Source: CAZOKN01 sp964580525
GTDB lineage: Bacteria; Pseudomonadota; Alphaproteobacteria; Rickettsiales; UBA6187
Length of the DNA stretch: 54,050 bases
Direction: 5' to 3'
Assembly (NCBI GenBank): GCA_964580525.1
Contig: CAZOKN010000008.1
Location: 1 to 54,050 of the forward strand
Of this stretch, positions 34,495 to 43,169 are shown piece by piece. Within the stretch, counting starts at the first letter, position 1. Every line of letters begins with the position of its first letter. The notes under the pieces are model-generated. The model saw only the letters and a list, made by a program, of their open reading frames with translations. It did not search any database and was not told the origin of the DNA. The position numbers and the translations under genes were made by a program.

Positions 34495-34611
34495 CTAGCC
34501 CTGACGTTGTTTATGACGAGGATTCTTAGCGCAGATTATACGAACCGTACCTTTACGGCGAATAACCTTACAATCTTTACAGATTTTCTTTACCGAAGCC
34601 CTAACTTTCAT
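34495..34611 (-). CDS. rpmJ: 50S ribosomal protein L36, zinc-ribbon (C+) type
   Basis: 38 residues from the ATG at 34611, reading MKVRASVKKICKDCK at the start and NPRHKQRQG at the end. Cys11, Cys14, Cys27 and His33 form the Cys-x2-Cys-x12-Cys-x5-His zinc site, the same spacing as E. coli L36. It binds 23S rRNA near the base of the large subunit. From memory most alphaproteobacteria carry the 41-residue cysteine-free L36, so the C+ form is notable. It stands alone between grxC and the RlmI-like gene and shares the grxC terminator. Confidence 0.95.
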   Translation of the reverse strand: MKVRASVKKICKDCKVIRRKGTVRIICAKNPRHKQRQG

Positions 34612-34700
34612 CCCTATGCACCAATATTAAAATTAAAGGAGAGAATCTCATAACCTGTAAATGACCCTATGTCAAACAATAAAAAGGGTTTTGCTGTGTT

Positions 34701-35879
34701 TTATGCTATAAAATACGCCAAAAACTTGAGATATCCGGTTTCGGGCAATTGCGGATGCACAGGGTGATCTTTATCTGCGCCAAGCTTTTTGACAAACTTG
34801 AACTCTCTGCCAGCCTTAACAATTCCCTGTTCTATAGCTTTTTGAAATTCATGGCTTGATGCATGATGCGAGCAGGAAGCTATACAAAAATTTCCACCAG
34901 CTGCAACCGCTCCCGCACATAACCATGCAAGCTTCTGATAGCCTTTTAGACCGGAAGCCTTATGTTTTTTCTCTTTCACAAAGGCCGGAGGATCCGCCAT
35001 AATCACATCAAATTTCTTACCATCGCGAATGCATTTTTCTAAATATTCATAAGCATCCGAGCGCACAAATTCACAAACCTCTAAAACACCGTTTCGCTCT
35101 GCAGCCTTTTTTGATAAATCAAGTGCAAGTGCTGATGAATCAACAATAGTAATAGACTTAGCTCCAGCAATAGCCGAAGGTAAACCAAAACCACCGCTAT
35201 GCGAATATAAATCAAGAACTGTTTTGCCCTTTACCAAACCAGCTACATATTGCCGATTTGCTCGTTGATCGAAAAACCACCCTGTTTTCTGCCCAGTTAA
35301 AAGATTAGCATAGTATATCGTACTAGATTCTTTAACTTCAACCAGCTCTGGCACTTTACCTTTATAAACAGAAACACCTGGCACTAAACCTTCTTTTTTA
35401 CGAGCAGGTATATCATCGCGAAATATTATACATTCTGGCTTAAGTAAATTTTCTAACGCCTCAAGCCAAACGGGCTTTAATCTTTCCATTCCGGCCGTGG
35501 ATGTCTGACAAACCAGAATATCACCAAAACGATCTATAATAAGGCCAGGAAGACCATCACTATCTGAATGGATTAAACGATAATAAGGTTGTTTAATGAG
35601 ATGTTCACGCTTCGTTAAAGCTACTTTAAACAAGCCATAAAAAAAATGTTTATTAATTTCAGTCTTTGGATTTAGAGACAAAACTCTACAAAATAGGATG
35701 GTATTAGGATTTATATATCCCAATGCAATTGGTTTAGCACGGTTATCAAGTATTTGTACAAGTTCTCCGGGAGTTGCCATCTCCAGCTCGGAAGTAAATT
35801 CCACCATGCTTTTGAAAATCCATGGATTGCCAGCCAATATTTTCTTAGCTTCGTCTCTTTTCAAAAGTAATGACAGCAT
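34701..35879 (-). CDS. RlmI-like 23S rRNA cytosine methyltransferase
   Basis: 392-residue class I methyltransferase of the RlmI/RlmK-type C5-cytosine family. The N-terminal PUA-like domain (about 1-75) starts LLLKRDEAKKILAGNPWIF and includes GELVQILDN. The EEHD-like central part has GLPGLIIDRFGD, and the Rossmann domain has TGWFFDQRANR, VLDLYSHSGGFGLPSAIAGA (motif I) and VIMADPPAFVK with the DPP catalytic element; IASCSHH supplies the cysteine region. The exact modified base is inferred. The start abuts the stop of the GT2 gene, so both are probably co-transcribed. Confidence 0.88.
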   Translation of the reverse strand: MLSLLLKRDEAKKILAGNPWIFKSMVEFTSELEMATPGELVQILDNRAKPIALGYINPNTILFCRVLSLNPKTEINKHFFYGLFKVALTKREHLIKQPYYRLIHSDSDGLPGLIIDRFGDILVCQTSTAGMERLKPVWLEALENLLKPECIIFRDDIPARKKEGLVPGVSVYKGKVPELVEVKESSTIYYANLLTGQKTGWFFDQRANRQYVAGLVKGKTVLDLYSHSGGFGLPSAIAGAKSITIVDSSALALDLSKKAAERNGVLEVCEFVRSDAYEYLEKCIRDGKKFDVIMADPPAFVKEKKHKASGLKGYQKLAWLCAGAVAAGGNFCIASCSHHASSHEFQKAIEQGIVKAGREFKFVKKLGADKDHPVHPQLPETGYLKFLAYFIA

Positions 35880-35880
35880 G

Positions 35881-38019
35881 TTAAGCTATCTTTTTGCTTT
35901 CAAAATCGACAACTTCCAGAGGACGCAATATCTTTTCTTCCAGCTTTGGCAATTCTGCAGAAGATGCAGCAAACCATTTGGTAGACTTTATAGATGCAAC
36001 CATGTCTTCTAGATTATTTTTCCAACCAATATACTGGAAATAAGCATAGAAGAAAAATGAGCCATTAAGGGCCGCAAAGCTTGCATGTGCATATTTCTCA
36101 ACATAAACATCATAAAAGAACATTACCACACAAACAGCAGGCATAGCTACTTCCGCCAAGCAATATATAAGAGGAGCAGAAGTTCTACCAGGAACTTTTG
36201 GTGTACGGCCAAAAGGTATTTTTTCCTTGGTTATAGCTTGCTCTATAGATTTCAAAACACCACCAATAACTACGGGTATAAGCATCAGGGTAAGTGAATA
36301 AATTCTGAACATATCGCTGTATTTATAACCAAAGAATTTCAAATCTCTAGCATACAAAACAAAGCAAGGTATCGCAGCTATCAACATCCACAAAGACGCA
36401 ATTTTGTCGGGGAAAGGATAGAACAATAACAACAATGTCGCAATTGTTCCGGTAGTTAGCGCTGTAAGATGGTGAAAACGTAATAAAAACTCTTTTAACA
36501 AAGCAAAACTTTTCGGAGTTTTTAAAGCCGATTTAATCAATTTAGGCACTAGCAACAAACCGCCATTTGCCCAACGTCTACGCTGTATGAGCAAAGAACC
36601 AAAATCCGGTGGAGTAGCACTATACGCCAATCTTTCAGGATAATTACAAAGCTTCCAACCCATATACACAAGGTCAATACTTGATTCTGTATCTTCGATT
36701 ACTGTTCTGTTTTGGATAAAAATCTTAACAGGATAACCGCGCTCCATCTTAGTTTCGCAGATATCGTTAAGAGCCGATCTTCTTAAGCAAGCATTCGCGC
36801 CACCCCAGAAGGTTGCATTATATTCTGTAAGACCTTGATGGATACCAAATTGTACGTCAGTACTTGCTCCAGCAACACGCTCTAACATATTAGGAGCATC
36901 AGGATAGGCCGTATATGGAGTTTGTATAACTGCCATATTAGAATTCATTGGCCTTTCCATTTCATAAACTAGCCTTAAAGCATAGTCAGGCTCTATCATG
37001 CTATCTGCATCAAGTGTTATGATATAATCAGCTTTATTGAAAGATATATCGGCTGATTCTGGCGCGGCCAAATCAAGATGCAAACCATCTTCTTCCATTC
37101 TTTCTCTATAGGAATTTCCCATAACACTTATATAGCCATTCAAATTCATAGCTTTATTAGATTCATGAGAAAGGTTTTGGTATTTCTTACGCTCAAAACT
37201 AGAAAATTTAGTATTAAATAAAGATGCAAGCCTACTATAGTGTTTATGAATTCCATCGAGAGTAAGATTCCTTATATCAACTATCTCTTTTGAGAATTTA
37301 CGATGTCTTTCTGCAGGAGCTTTAAGCATTCTGTTAACAAAGAATTTGTGAACATGGTTACCAAATCCAGCACCCATATCAGCAACAAACCAATCAGCCA
37401 TTTTTTCAAAACATTCAGCCGCTTCTTCATAAAGACGGGCTAGGTTAAGTCTTTCTTGCTCGATTTCAACTTCATCTGCATTTATTCTTTGGCGGAAGGC
37501 AATAAGTTCGAACTGGAAACCAGCTCTCATAGAATCAAACATTTTTTGCAGTTGGAAAGGGATTTCCCTTGTTTCTTCAAGTTTCTTTCTATCATCATAT
37601 AATTTAGGGTTATATGGATCATCAACCAGCAAAACAACTTCCTTGCTTGGATATTCCGACAAAGCAGCAGAAACAACAGTTTGAATTATAACATCTCTTT
37701 CCTCTTTATAAGAAGGAACTAAAACTGCCAAAGAAGGAGATTTTTTGGAATAAAAATCCAACAAACTTTCCATAGGAATGGGCTTATGCTGACTAACTTT
37801 TTTTAGATCTTGCAAACGACAGAATAAATACAAGAAACTTCCATAGCTTATAAAGAAAACAGAGAAGGAAAAAATTCCTATTTGCAGCAATGACATATAG
37901 TCACCAAAAACGAAGCTATGCCACGCAGAACTAACCAGAGATGATACAAGGAGGGCAGTCGCAACAACAGCCACAGTGATAAAACACTGGGTAACAATTA
38001 TCTCTTTTTTGTAATTCAT
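35881..38019 (-). CDS. Processive GT2 membrane glycosyltransferase with large insert
   Basis: 712 residues. Two N-terminal membrane helices (about 8-35 and 45-68) precede a GT2 domain beginning LAVLVPSYKEERDVI (97-111). The cellulose/hyaluronan-synthase-type catalytic set is visible: VDD (132-134), DADS (337-340), the acceptor-site IEDTESS (441-447) and QRRRW (479-483). Multiple membrane helices then follow (about 500-660), with a cytosolic FGRTPKV loop. About 200 residues separate the first two aspartate motifs, roughly twice the spacing in BcsA, and the extra part is helical and charged. It probably makes and exports a surface polysaccharide; sugar and linkage are unknown. No PilZ domain is seen. 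The downstream gene is the RlmI-like methyltransferase. Confidence 0.85.
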   Translation of the reverse strand: MNYKKEIIVTQCFITVAVVATALLVSSLVSSAWHSFVFGDYMSLLQIGIFSFSVFFISYGSFLYLFCRLQDLKKVSQHKPIPMESLLDFYSKKSPSLAVLVPSYKEERDVIIQTVVSAALSEYPSKEVVLLVDDPYNPKLYDDRKKLEETREIPFQLQKMFDSMRAGFQFELIAFRQRINADEVEIEQERLNLARLYEEAAECFEKMADWFVADMGAGFGNHVHKFFVNRMLKAPAERHRKFSKEIVDIRNLTLDGIHKHYSRLASLFNTKFSSFERKKYQNLSHESNKAMNLNGYISVMGNSYRERMEEDGLHLDLAAPESADISFNKADYIITLDADSMIEPDYALRLVYEMERPMNSNMAVIQTPYTAYPDAPNMLERVAGASTDVQFGIHQGLTEYNATFWGGANACLRRSALNDICETKMERGYPVKIFIQNRTVIEDTESSIDLVYMGWKLCNYPERLAYSATPPDFGSLLIQRRRWANGGLLLVPKLIKSALKTPKSFALLKEFLLRFHHLTALTTGTIATLLLLFYPFPDKIASLWMLIAAIPCFVLYARDLKFFGYKYSDMFRIYSLTLMLIPVVIGGVLKSIEQAITKEKIPFGRTPKVPGRTSAPLIYCLAEVAMPAVCVVMFFYDVYVEKYAHASFAALNGSFFFYAYFQYIGWKNNLEDMVASIKSTKWFAASSAELPKLEEKILRPLEVVDFESKKIA

Positions 38020-38203
38020 AAATCCCTAAAATTTCATCCTCCAATAATCAGGAAGGACGATAATATATAACAGATTTTTTGCCATCATTCAAGTTCATTT
38101 ACGAGATAATAACGCGACACAACAGCATTTTCATCTTTAGATTGTAATTCTTATAACAACGCATAACTATTTGTTGTTATATCTTTAAGTTTATAATTCA
38201 GAA

Positions 38204-38971
38204 TTATCTAATTTCCATGATACTCATAGAATGTTCTGGAAACAAAATACACAGTAAAAGAGATGCAATTAAAGCGGGAGCAAAAGGGAATTCAGGGCCT
38301 TTTCCGAGTTTTTTCCATATTAGGGATGTAAAAATTCCCATTAAGCCTGACATAAGCATAAAAGGTACGAAACCCTGAATTCCTAAGAATAAACCAGCTA
38401 CGGCGAAGAATTTTACATCGCCCATACCTAGTCCTTCCTTCTTTTTCCAAAGCCAGAATCCATATCTTAAAGACAATGAGATAAATAGGCCGGCAAGTGG
38501 CCCGGTGAAATATTCACTTAATTCTGATTCAGCATTGTAGCGATATAGAATGCCAATTGGGATTATGGCAATCTGTAGAATATCAGGAATGATCTGATGC
38601 TCGAAATCTATAACAGTTATAATTACAAGAACAACCACCAACGCGTAGATAGGCAAGGAAACCAAGGTAAAGCCGTATATTAGATAAACCATAACAAATA
38701 ATGTAGCCATGAAAGCTTCAGTTAAAGGATACCGACATGATATAGCTACCTTGCAATAACGGCATTTCCCTAGGTTAAAAAGCCATGAAAATAGAGGAAA
38801 AAGATCCAAAAACCCAAGATGGTGGCCACAAGATGGGCAGCCAGATCTTTTAACTACTAAATCTTCTCCCCTGGGTATCCTATAGCTGGCCATAGTGGCA
38901 AAACTGCCAAATAGCATGCCAAACACCAGGGCTATAATCACACCCATCCATTTATCGATAACTATTTCCAT
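38204..38971 (-). CDS. pilD: Type IV prepilin peptidase / methyltransferase
   Basis: 255-residue bifunctional membrane aspartyl protease that cleaves prepilin leaders and N-methylates the new N-terminus. The N-terminal domain has FGSFATMASYRIPRGED and the zinc tetrad Cys45, Cys48 (CPSCGH) and Cys70, Cys73 (CRYC). Catalytic Asp122 in VIDFEHQIIPD and Asp184 in GMGDVKFFA are both present, with about eight hydrophobic helices. It is divergent from two prepilin genes, which are its likely local substrates. No pilus assembly ATPase or secretin gene is in the window. Confidence 0.94.
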   Translation of the reverse strand: MEIVIDKWMGVIIALVFGMLFGSFATMASYRIPRGEDLVVKRSGCPSCGHHLGFLDLFPLFSWLFNLGKCRYCKVAISCRYPLTEAFMATLFVMVYLIYGFTLVSLPIYALVVVLVIITVIDFEHQIIPDILQIAIIPIGILYRYNAESELSEYFTGPLAGLFISLSLRYGFWLWKKKEGLGMGDVKFFAVAGLFLGIQGFVPFMLMSGLMGIFTSLIWKKLGKGPEFPFAPALIASLLLCILFPEHSMSIMEIR

Positions 38972-39048
38972 TTTTAGCCTTTATTTAATGGTCTTTATCA
39001 ACTAATGGTACTAGTAAATACATTAAAGTACAGAATTATCATACTTTA

Positions 39049-39077
39049 TTAACTTTTAGGCTATAAAATGGTATAAT
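39049..39077 (+). promoter_or_regulatory. Sigma-70 promoter of the first prepilin gene
   Basis: TTAACT (39049-39054, 4 of 6), a 17-base spacer, then a perfect TATAAT (39072-39077). Transcription would begin near 39084, giving a leader of about 25 bases before the ATG at 39109. Confidence 0.65.
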
Positions 39078-39108
39078 GTAGTAACACTATATTAACAAAT
39101 GCGACTCA

Positions 39109-40095
39109 ATGAAAAAGCTGTTTAAAGGCAGAAAATTTTTCTCAAAAGGCTTCTCGTTAACCGAGCTGTCAGTTTCTCTTGTTATTGTTGGAACCATTGC
39201 CGCAAGCGCTATTTCTATGGCTGTTTCCAATGACCGTTATAATAAAACCAGGGAAACAAATGACAAAATGGACAGAATAGAGGAAGCACTCACCGGATTC
39301 GTTACGCTTAACCTTAGAATGCCATGTCCTGCAGATGGTACGTTAGCAATCACCAATGCAAGTTTTGGATTAGAAGGAACACCAACAACTACTTCCTGCC
39401 CAAATGCTAATTTCAACTATGGAGCAAATGGTACAAAAATATCCGGAGGAGTTGTGCCGGTTAGAAGCCTGCAATTGCCAGATGATTATATGTTTGATGG
39501 TTGGGGCAGAAGATTTACTTATGTAGTTAACGTATACGCAGCAAATAACGTTATTACCAACACAAATTGTTATACAGATTATTTTTGTTTTGTTGGGGTA
39601 TGGAACATGTCCATAACTATCAATTTTGCTGGAGGCAGCACATCAAGCCCACAAGATATAATATATGTTTTAATGAGTCATGGCGAGAATGGTCACGGTG
39701 CTTATCCTAAAAATGGTGGATCTACCAGAGTGAATGGCTTTCCGGTTGGTAACCCATATCGCTCCGGTTCTGCTGCAGAACTTGAAAATGGTGAGCTTGA
39801 TACAGCTGGATCTGCCACAGCTTTTGATAACATATTTGTTCAGAAAGATTTTGTGAAAAAAGATGATACAACCCTGGCTGCTGGTAGTAGGGAATATTTT
39901 GATGATATTGTTAGATATAAAGACCATTCGCAAATAGTCTATTCTACAGGGAATGTATGGTACAATTTATTTTGTCCGATATCCAAAATAGCTCTGGAAA
40001 CACAGAATACTTCTTCTAATGACTGTACCGGAGTATCGGATGAATCTATGTGCGAGTCTTTCATGACAGAAGTATATAGTCGATGTTTGCGTTAA
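39109..40095 (+). CDS. Large prepilin-like protein A (tandem paralogue)
   Basis: 328 residues with a class III prepilin leader: basic KKLFKGRKFFSKG, cleavage after Gly14, mature Phe15 and Glu at mature +5 in FSLTELSVSLVIVGTIAASA. The long globular part carries paired cysteines and the motifs MPCPADGTL, SFGLEGT, LPDDYMFDGWGRRFTYVV, LMSHGENGHGAYPKNGG and AFDNIFVQKDF with FDDIVRYK. The C-terminus is Cys-rich (CTGVSDESMCESFM and SRCLR). It is far larger than ordinary minor pilins and shares all motifs with the next gene. It may form a pseudopilus tip or secretion element; no assembly machine is in view. Confidence 0.85.
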   Translation: MKKLFKGRKFFSKGFSLTELSVSLVIVGTIAASAISMAVSNDRYNKTRETNDKMDRIEEALTGFVTLNLRMPCPADGTLAITNASFGLEGTPTTTSCPNANFNYGANGTKISGGVVPVRSLQLPDDYMFDGWGRRFTYVVNVYAANNVITNTNCYTDYFCFVGVWNMSITINFAGGSTSSPQDIIYVLMSHGENGHGAYPKNGGSTRVNGFPVGNPYRSGSAAELENGELDTAGSATAFDNIFVQKDFVKKDDTTLAAGSREYFDDIVRYKDHSQIVYSTGNVWYNLFCPISKIALETQNTSSNDCTGVSDESMCESFMTEVYSRCLR

Positions 40096-40124
40096 AAAGA
40101 TATTTGGATTCAGGAATAATTTTT

Positions 40125-41048
40125 ATGAATAATTGTAAAAATAGCAAAAAAAATATCAAGGGATTCTCACTTGTAGAACTTTCAGTGGTGTTGACTGTTA
40201 TAGGTGTCACTTTAAGTGGTGCGTTGACTTTAGCTATTCAAAAAACAGAATCTGATAAAATAGCTGAAACCAATAAAAAAATGGATGCCATTGAAAAAGC
40301 TCTGGAATTATATCTAATACCATATTGGGGGCTATCTTTTGTTTGTCCTGCAGATGGAACCCTAACCACTGCAAGCAGCTCTTATGGCGTTGCGGGAACA
40401 GCTTCTTCAACTGGCTGTGCAAACAATAACTTCAATAATAGCGGTAGCGGTGGTAATGTATATGCGGGAGTTGTTCCTGTGAAGACATTATTTTTGCCCG
40501 ATGATTATATGTTTGATGGTTGGGGCAGAAAATTTACATTCGTAATAGACTATAGATTTGCTAATAACCGCTGGACAAATGCTGCCTGCAACGTGGGCAA
40601 ACCTGCTGGAGCTGTAGCGTGCTTCAAATATACATCTAATGGTTCTATACAGATTAATGACTCAACAGGCACAGCAATAACAACTACGGCTGTTTACGTA
40701 TTAATTAGCCATGGAAAGAATGGTAATGGTGCATGGAAACATGATGTTGGTTCAAGGTTGGCTGCTTCTGCAGATGCTGGTGAGATGAGCAATGCCGGTA
40801 ATGATTCAGGTGCTTTCGATAATATATTTGTACAGAAAGATACTACCAGTACTTTTGATGATATTGTTAGATATAAAACAAAAACCAATATTTTATCCAG
40901 CGCAAACGCAGTAACAGATTCCGCTATATGCAATGCTGCAAATGGCCAGGTATATAGCACTATAAGCCCACTTCCATGTGCTGGTGCTCCAAACACAAAT
41001 TGTGCAAATATGGCCGGATATATAGACATAATGTGTGCGGATATGTAA
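40125..41048 (+). CDS. Large prepilin-like protein B (tandem paralogue)
   Basis: 307 residues from the ATG at 40125 (AGGAA eight bases upstream; the open frame reaches 40083 but that start is less plausible). Leader MNNCKNSKKNIKG, cleavage after Gly13, mature Glu +5 in FSLVELSVVL. It shares with protein A CPADGTL, SYGVAGT, LPDDYMFDGWGRKFTFV, LISHGKNGNGAWK, AFDNIFVQKD and FDDIVRYK, and a Cys-rich end (CAGAPNTNCANMAG). The duplication is old, since the regions between motifs differ widely. The gene starts 30 bases after protein A ends, so the pair is probably co-transcribed and perhaps co-assembled. Confidence 0.85.
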   Translation: MNNCKNSKKNIKGFSLVELSVVLTVIGVTLSGALTLAIQKTESDKIAETNKKMDAIEKALELYLIPYWGLSFVCPADGTLTTASSSYGVAGTASSTGCANNNFNNSGSGGNVYAGVVPVKTLFLPDDYMFDGWGRKFTFVIDYRFANNRWTNAACNVGKPAGAVACFKYTSNGSIQINDSTGTAITTTAVYVLISHGKNGNGAWKHDVGSRLAASADAGEMSNAGNDSGAFDNIFVQKDTTSTFDDIVRYKTKTNILSSANAVTDSAICNAANGQVYSTISPLPCAGAPNTNCANMAGYIDIMCADM

Positions 41049-41049
41049 T

Positions 41050-41652
41050 CTACTTACCAAGAACAGTAAAAATTTGATCGCTTGTTATATTGCCCTGCCT
41101 TACTATAATAGCCTTCTCTCCTGATAAATCGATAATAGTTGAAGCCAGGCCAATATCACATTTGCCACCATCTATTAGGTATAAATCATCCTCTCCAAAA
41201 TAACTTCTAACCATCTGGGCATCTGTAGCTTCCGGAGATCCTGAAATATTAGTGCTCGTTGCTGCAACAAAGCATCCGGCTTCCTCTAAAATATCCAGCG
41301 CAATTTTATTATCGGGAATACGCACTGCAATAGTACTGCCATCAGGATTAATGTTTTTTGCAACAGAGGTTCTTGGTATTTTCGGTAATATCAAAGTCAG
41401 CGGTCCCGGAGAAAAAGCTGAAAAAAGTTTTTCTGCTCGCTTATCAACTAAAGCTACTTTTTCTGCATCTGTAATATTTTTTACAAGTAAGGCTAATGGT
41501 TTTTTGAAATCACGTCCCTTTAATTTATATATACCATATATTGATTCTGCATTTTCAGCATTTGCTGCCAGCGCATAAACCGTTTCAGTAGGGAAGCAAA
41601 CAATTTTGCCCGTTTTGATTAATCTCGCTGCTTGTTTTATGTCGTCACTCAT
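41050..41652 (-). CDS. tsaC: Threonylcarbamoyl-AMP synthase (YrdC/TsaC)
   Basis: 200-residue enzyme making threonylcarbamoyl-AMP for t6A37 of ANN-decoding tRNAs. KTGKIVCFPTETVYALAANA (about 13-32) is the YrdC signature; KLKGRDFKKPLALLV holds the nucleotide-binding basics; FSPGPLTLILP and the TSTNISGSPE-type motif follow. Length matches TsaC without the extra Sua5 domain. The ATG at 41652 is used rather than a TTG farther up. Its stop is one base from the prepilin B stop (convergent). Confidence 0.93.
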   Translation of the reverse strand: MSDDIKQAARLIKTGKIVCFPTETVYALAANAENAESIYGIYKLKGRDFKKPLALLVKNITDAEKVALVDKRAEKLFSAFSPGPLTLILPKIPRTSVAKNINPDGSTIAVRIPDNKIALDILEEAGCFVAATSTNISGSPEATDAQMVRSYFGEDDLYLIDGGKCDIGLASTIIDLSGEKAIIVRQGNITSDQIFTVLGK

Positions 41653-41701
41653 GCTATACAACTATTAGTTAAAATGATTTAACTTATTTCGGGTTCAAGT
41701 T

Positions 41702-42361
41702 ATGACATCATACAAAGTTATCACAATAGCTCAACAAAAAGGCGGCGCTGGCAAAACAACAATAGCAGCACATCTAGCAACAGCTTTTAGCCAACGTGGC
41801 AAGCGTGTTGCAATAATCGATATAGATCCACAAGGCAGTCTGACACAATGGCATAATATGCGCGAAGAAGAATTCGGCAAGGATTATACAGGTATGCGCC
41901 TGGTTACAGTATCCGGATGGAGATTGCCTAGCGAGATTAATATGATAAGACGCGAAGTCGACATTATCATAGTTGATAGTCCTCCACACATTCAAACAGA
42001 AACTAAAACGGCTATACGTAACTCTGACCTTGTGATAATTCCAGTTCAACCAAGCCCGATGGATTTATGGGCAACAAATTCCACTTTGGAATTAGCTGTT
42101 ACTGAGCGTATACCACACAGAGTTTTAATGAATCGTGTTGTGGCTAATTCTAAACTTTCCAAAGATATGGAGAAAAAATTCTCTAACCTGATGGATACAA
42201 AAATCGCCAACCGGATTTCCTTTGCAAGCTCTATGCTCGAGGGCAAATGTATCACGGAAGTTTCTCCTTCCAGCCCTGGCGCAATTGAAATAAAAGACTT
42301 GCTGAAAGAAGTGACAGGCCTGCTCTTCCCATCCACGAAGAACAAGGAAGAGGCGGCTTAG
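41702..42361 (+). CDS. Orphan ParA/MinD-type ATPase
   Basis: 219 residues with a deviant Walker A KGGAGKTT (13-20, including the signature Lys), ALIDIDPQGSL-like AIIDIDPQGSLTQW (about 38-51) and IIIVDSPPHIQTETK, IIPVQPSPMDLWA. No parB or centromere-like repeats adjoin it, so it is unlikely to be the chromosomal ParA. Stand-alone ParAs in alphaproteobacteria such as PpfA of Rhodobacter position protein clusters or carboxysome- and chemoreceptor-like cargo (family knowledge). A link to pilus or PHB granule positioning is possible but unproven. The stop overlaps that of the convergent pgeF by 4 bases. Confidence 0.88.
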   Translation: MTSYKVITIAQQKGGAGKTTIAAHLATAFSQRGKRVAIIDIDPQGSLTQWHNMREEEFGKDYTGMRLVTVSGWRLPSEINMIRREVDIIIVDSPPHIQTETKTAIRNSDLVIIPVQPSPMDLWATNSTLELAVTERIPHRVLMNRVVANSKLSKDMEKKFSNLMDTKIANRISFASSMLEGKCITEVSPSSPGAIEIKDLLKEVTGLLFPSTKNKEEAA

Positions 42362-43167
42362 GTATCCAGCATAATCACCGATAGATTCCTGCCATAATCA
42401 CCTTCATTATTAAGGCATGAGCGACGATAGCTAAAAAAACTTTCCTTGTCAGAACAAGTATCCAGGCCTACATCTGTAACTTGTTTTAGACCCATATTAT
42501 TTAAGCGTGATGCCACATAAGCAGGTAAGTCGAACATATAATGATCATCTTTCTTGGAAGGAATAAAAAAAACTGAATTATCACTGCTAAATTCTAAGAA
42601 TCTATCATAAAATTCTGCACCAACTTCATAGGATTTTTGCCTGATAGTGGGACCAATAACGGCTTTTATATTATCCTGTCTGGAACCCAGCCTTACCATT
42701 TCCGCAACTGTATTTTCTAATATGCCACCACATGCCCCCTTCCATCCTGCATGCGCCGCTCCGATTATTTTTGCATTCTCATCCGAAAACAAAACCGGTG
42801 TACAATCCGCCGTTAATATTCCAAGTACCATTCCAGGTTTATTAGTTACTAGAGCATCAGCCTGCGGCCTTTCTTCAAATTTATCAATGATGGTCACAAC
42901 TTTATTGCTATGAATTTGATATAGAGTATGTAGATTTTCTGAATCAACAATTTCAGCGTTAGTAAAAGTATTTACTGCAATATCACGGTTTTTCTTAACA
43001 TTGTCAGGATTATCTTTTGAACCAGGACCACAATTTAATGAAGAATATATCCCCTCGCTAACACCTCCGATTCTTTTAAAAAATCCGTGACGTATTTTAC
43101 TGTTATTGCCAAATTTTTGACAGGTAATTATCTCAGGCTTGGTTAATGTTTTTGTTTGTGTTGTCAT
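42358..43167 (-). CDS. pgeF: YfiH/PgeF-family multicopper polyphenol oxidase-like protein
   Basis: 269-residue member of the YfiH family, in which members act as purine nucleoside phosphorylases or peptidoglycan-editing factors. Metal-site elements are visible: LTADCTPVLF (Cys), GAAHAGWKGACGGIL (His) and HTLYQIHSNKV (His). It stands third in the lgt-midA-pgeF run, an arrangement common in alphaproteobacteria, and is 2 bases from midA. The polyphenol-oxidase name is historical; the physiological substrate is uncertain. Confidence 0.88.
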   Translation of the reverse strand: MTTQTKTLTKPEIITCQKFGNNSKIRHGFFKRIGGVSEGIYSSLNCGPGSKDNPDNVKKNRDIAVNTFTNAEIVDSENLHTLYQIHSNKVVTIIDKFEERPQADALVTNKPGMVLGILTADCTPVLFSDENAKIIGAAHAGWKGACGGILENTVAEMVRLGSRQDNIKAVIGPTIRQKSYEVGAEFYDRFLEFSSDNSVFFIPSKKDDHYMFDLPAYVASRLNNMGLKQVTDVGLDTCSDKESFFSYRRSCLNNEGDYGRNLSVIMLDT

Positions 43168-43169
43168 TT

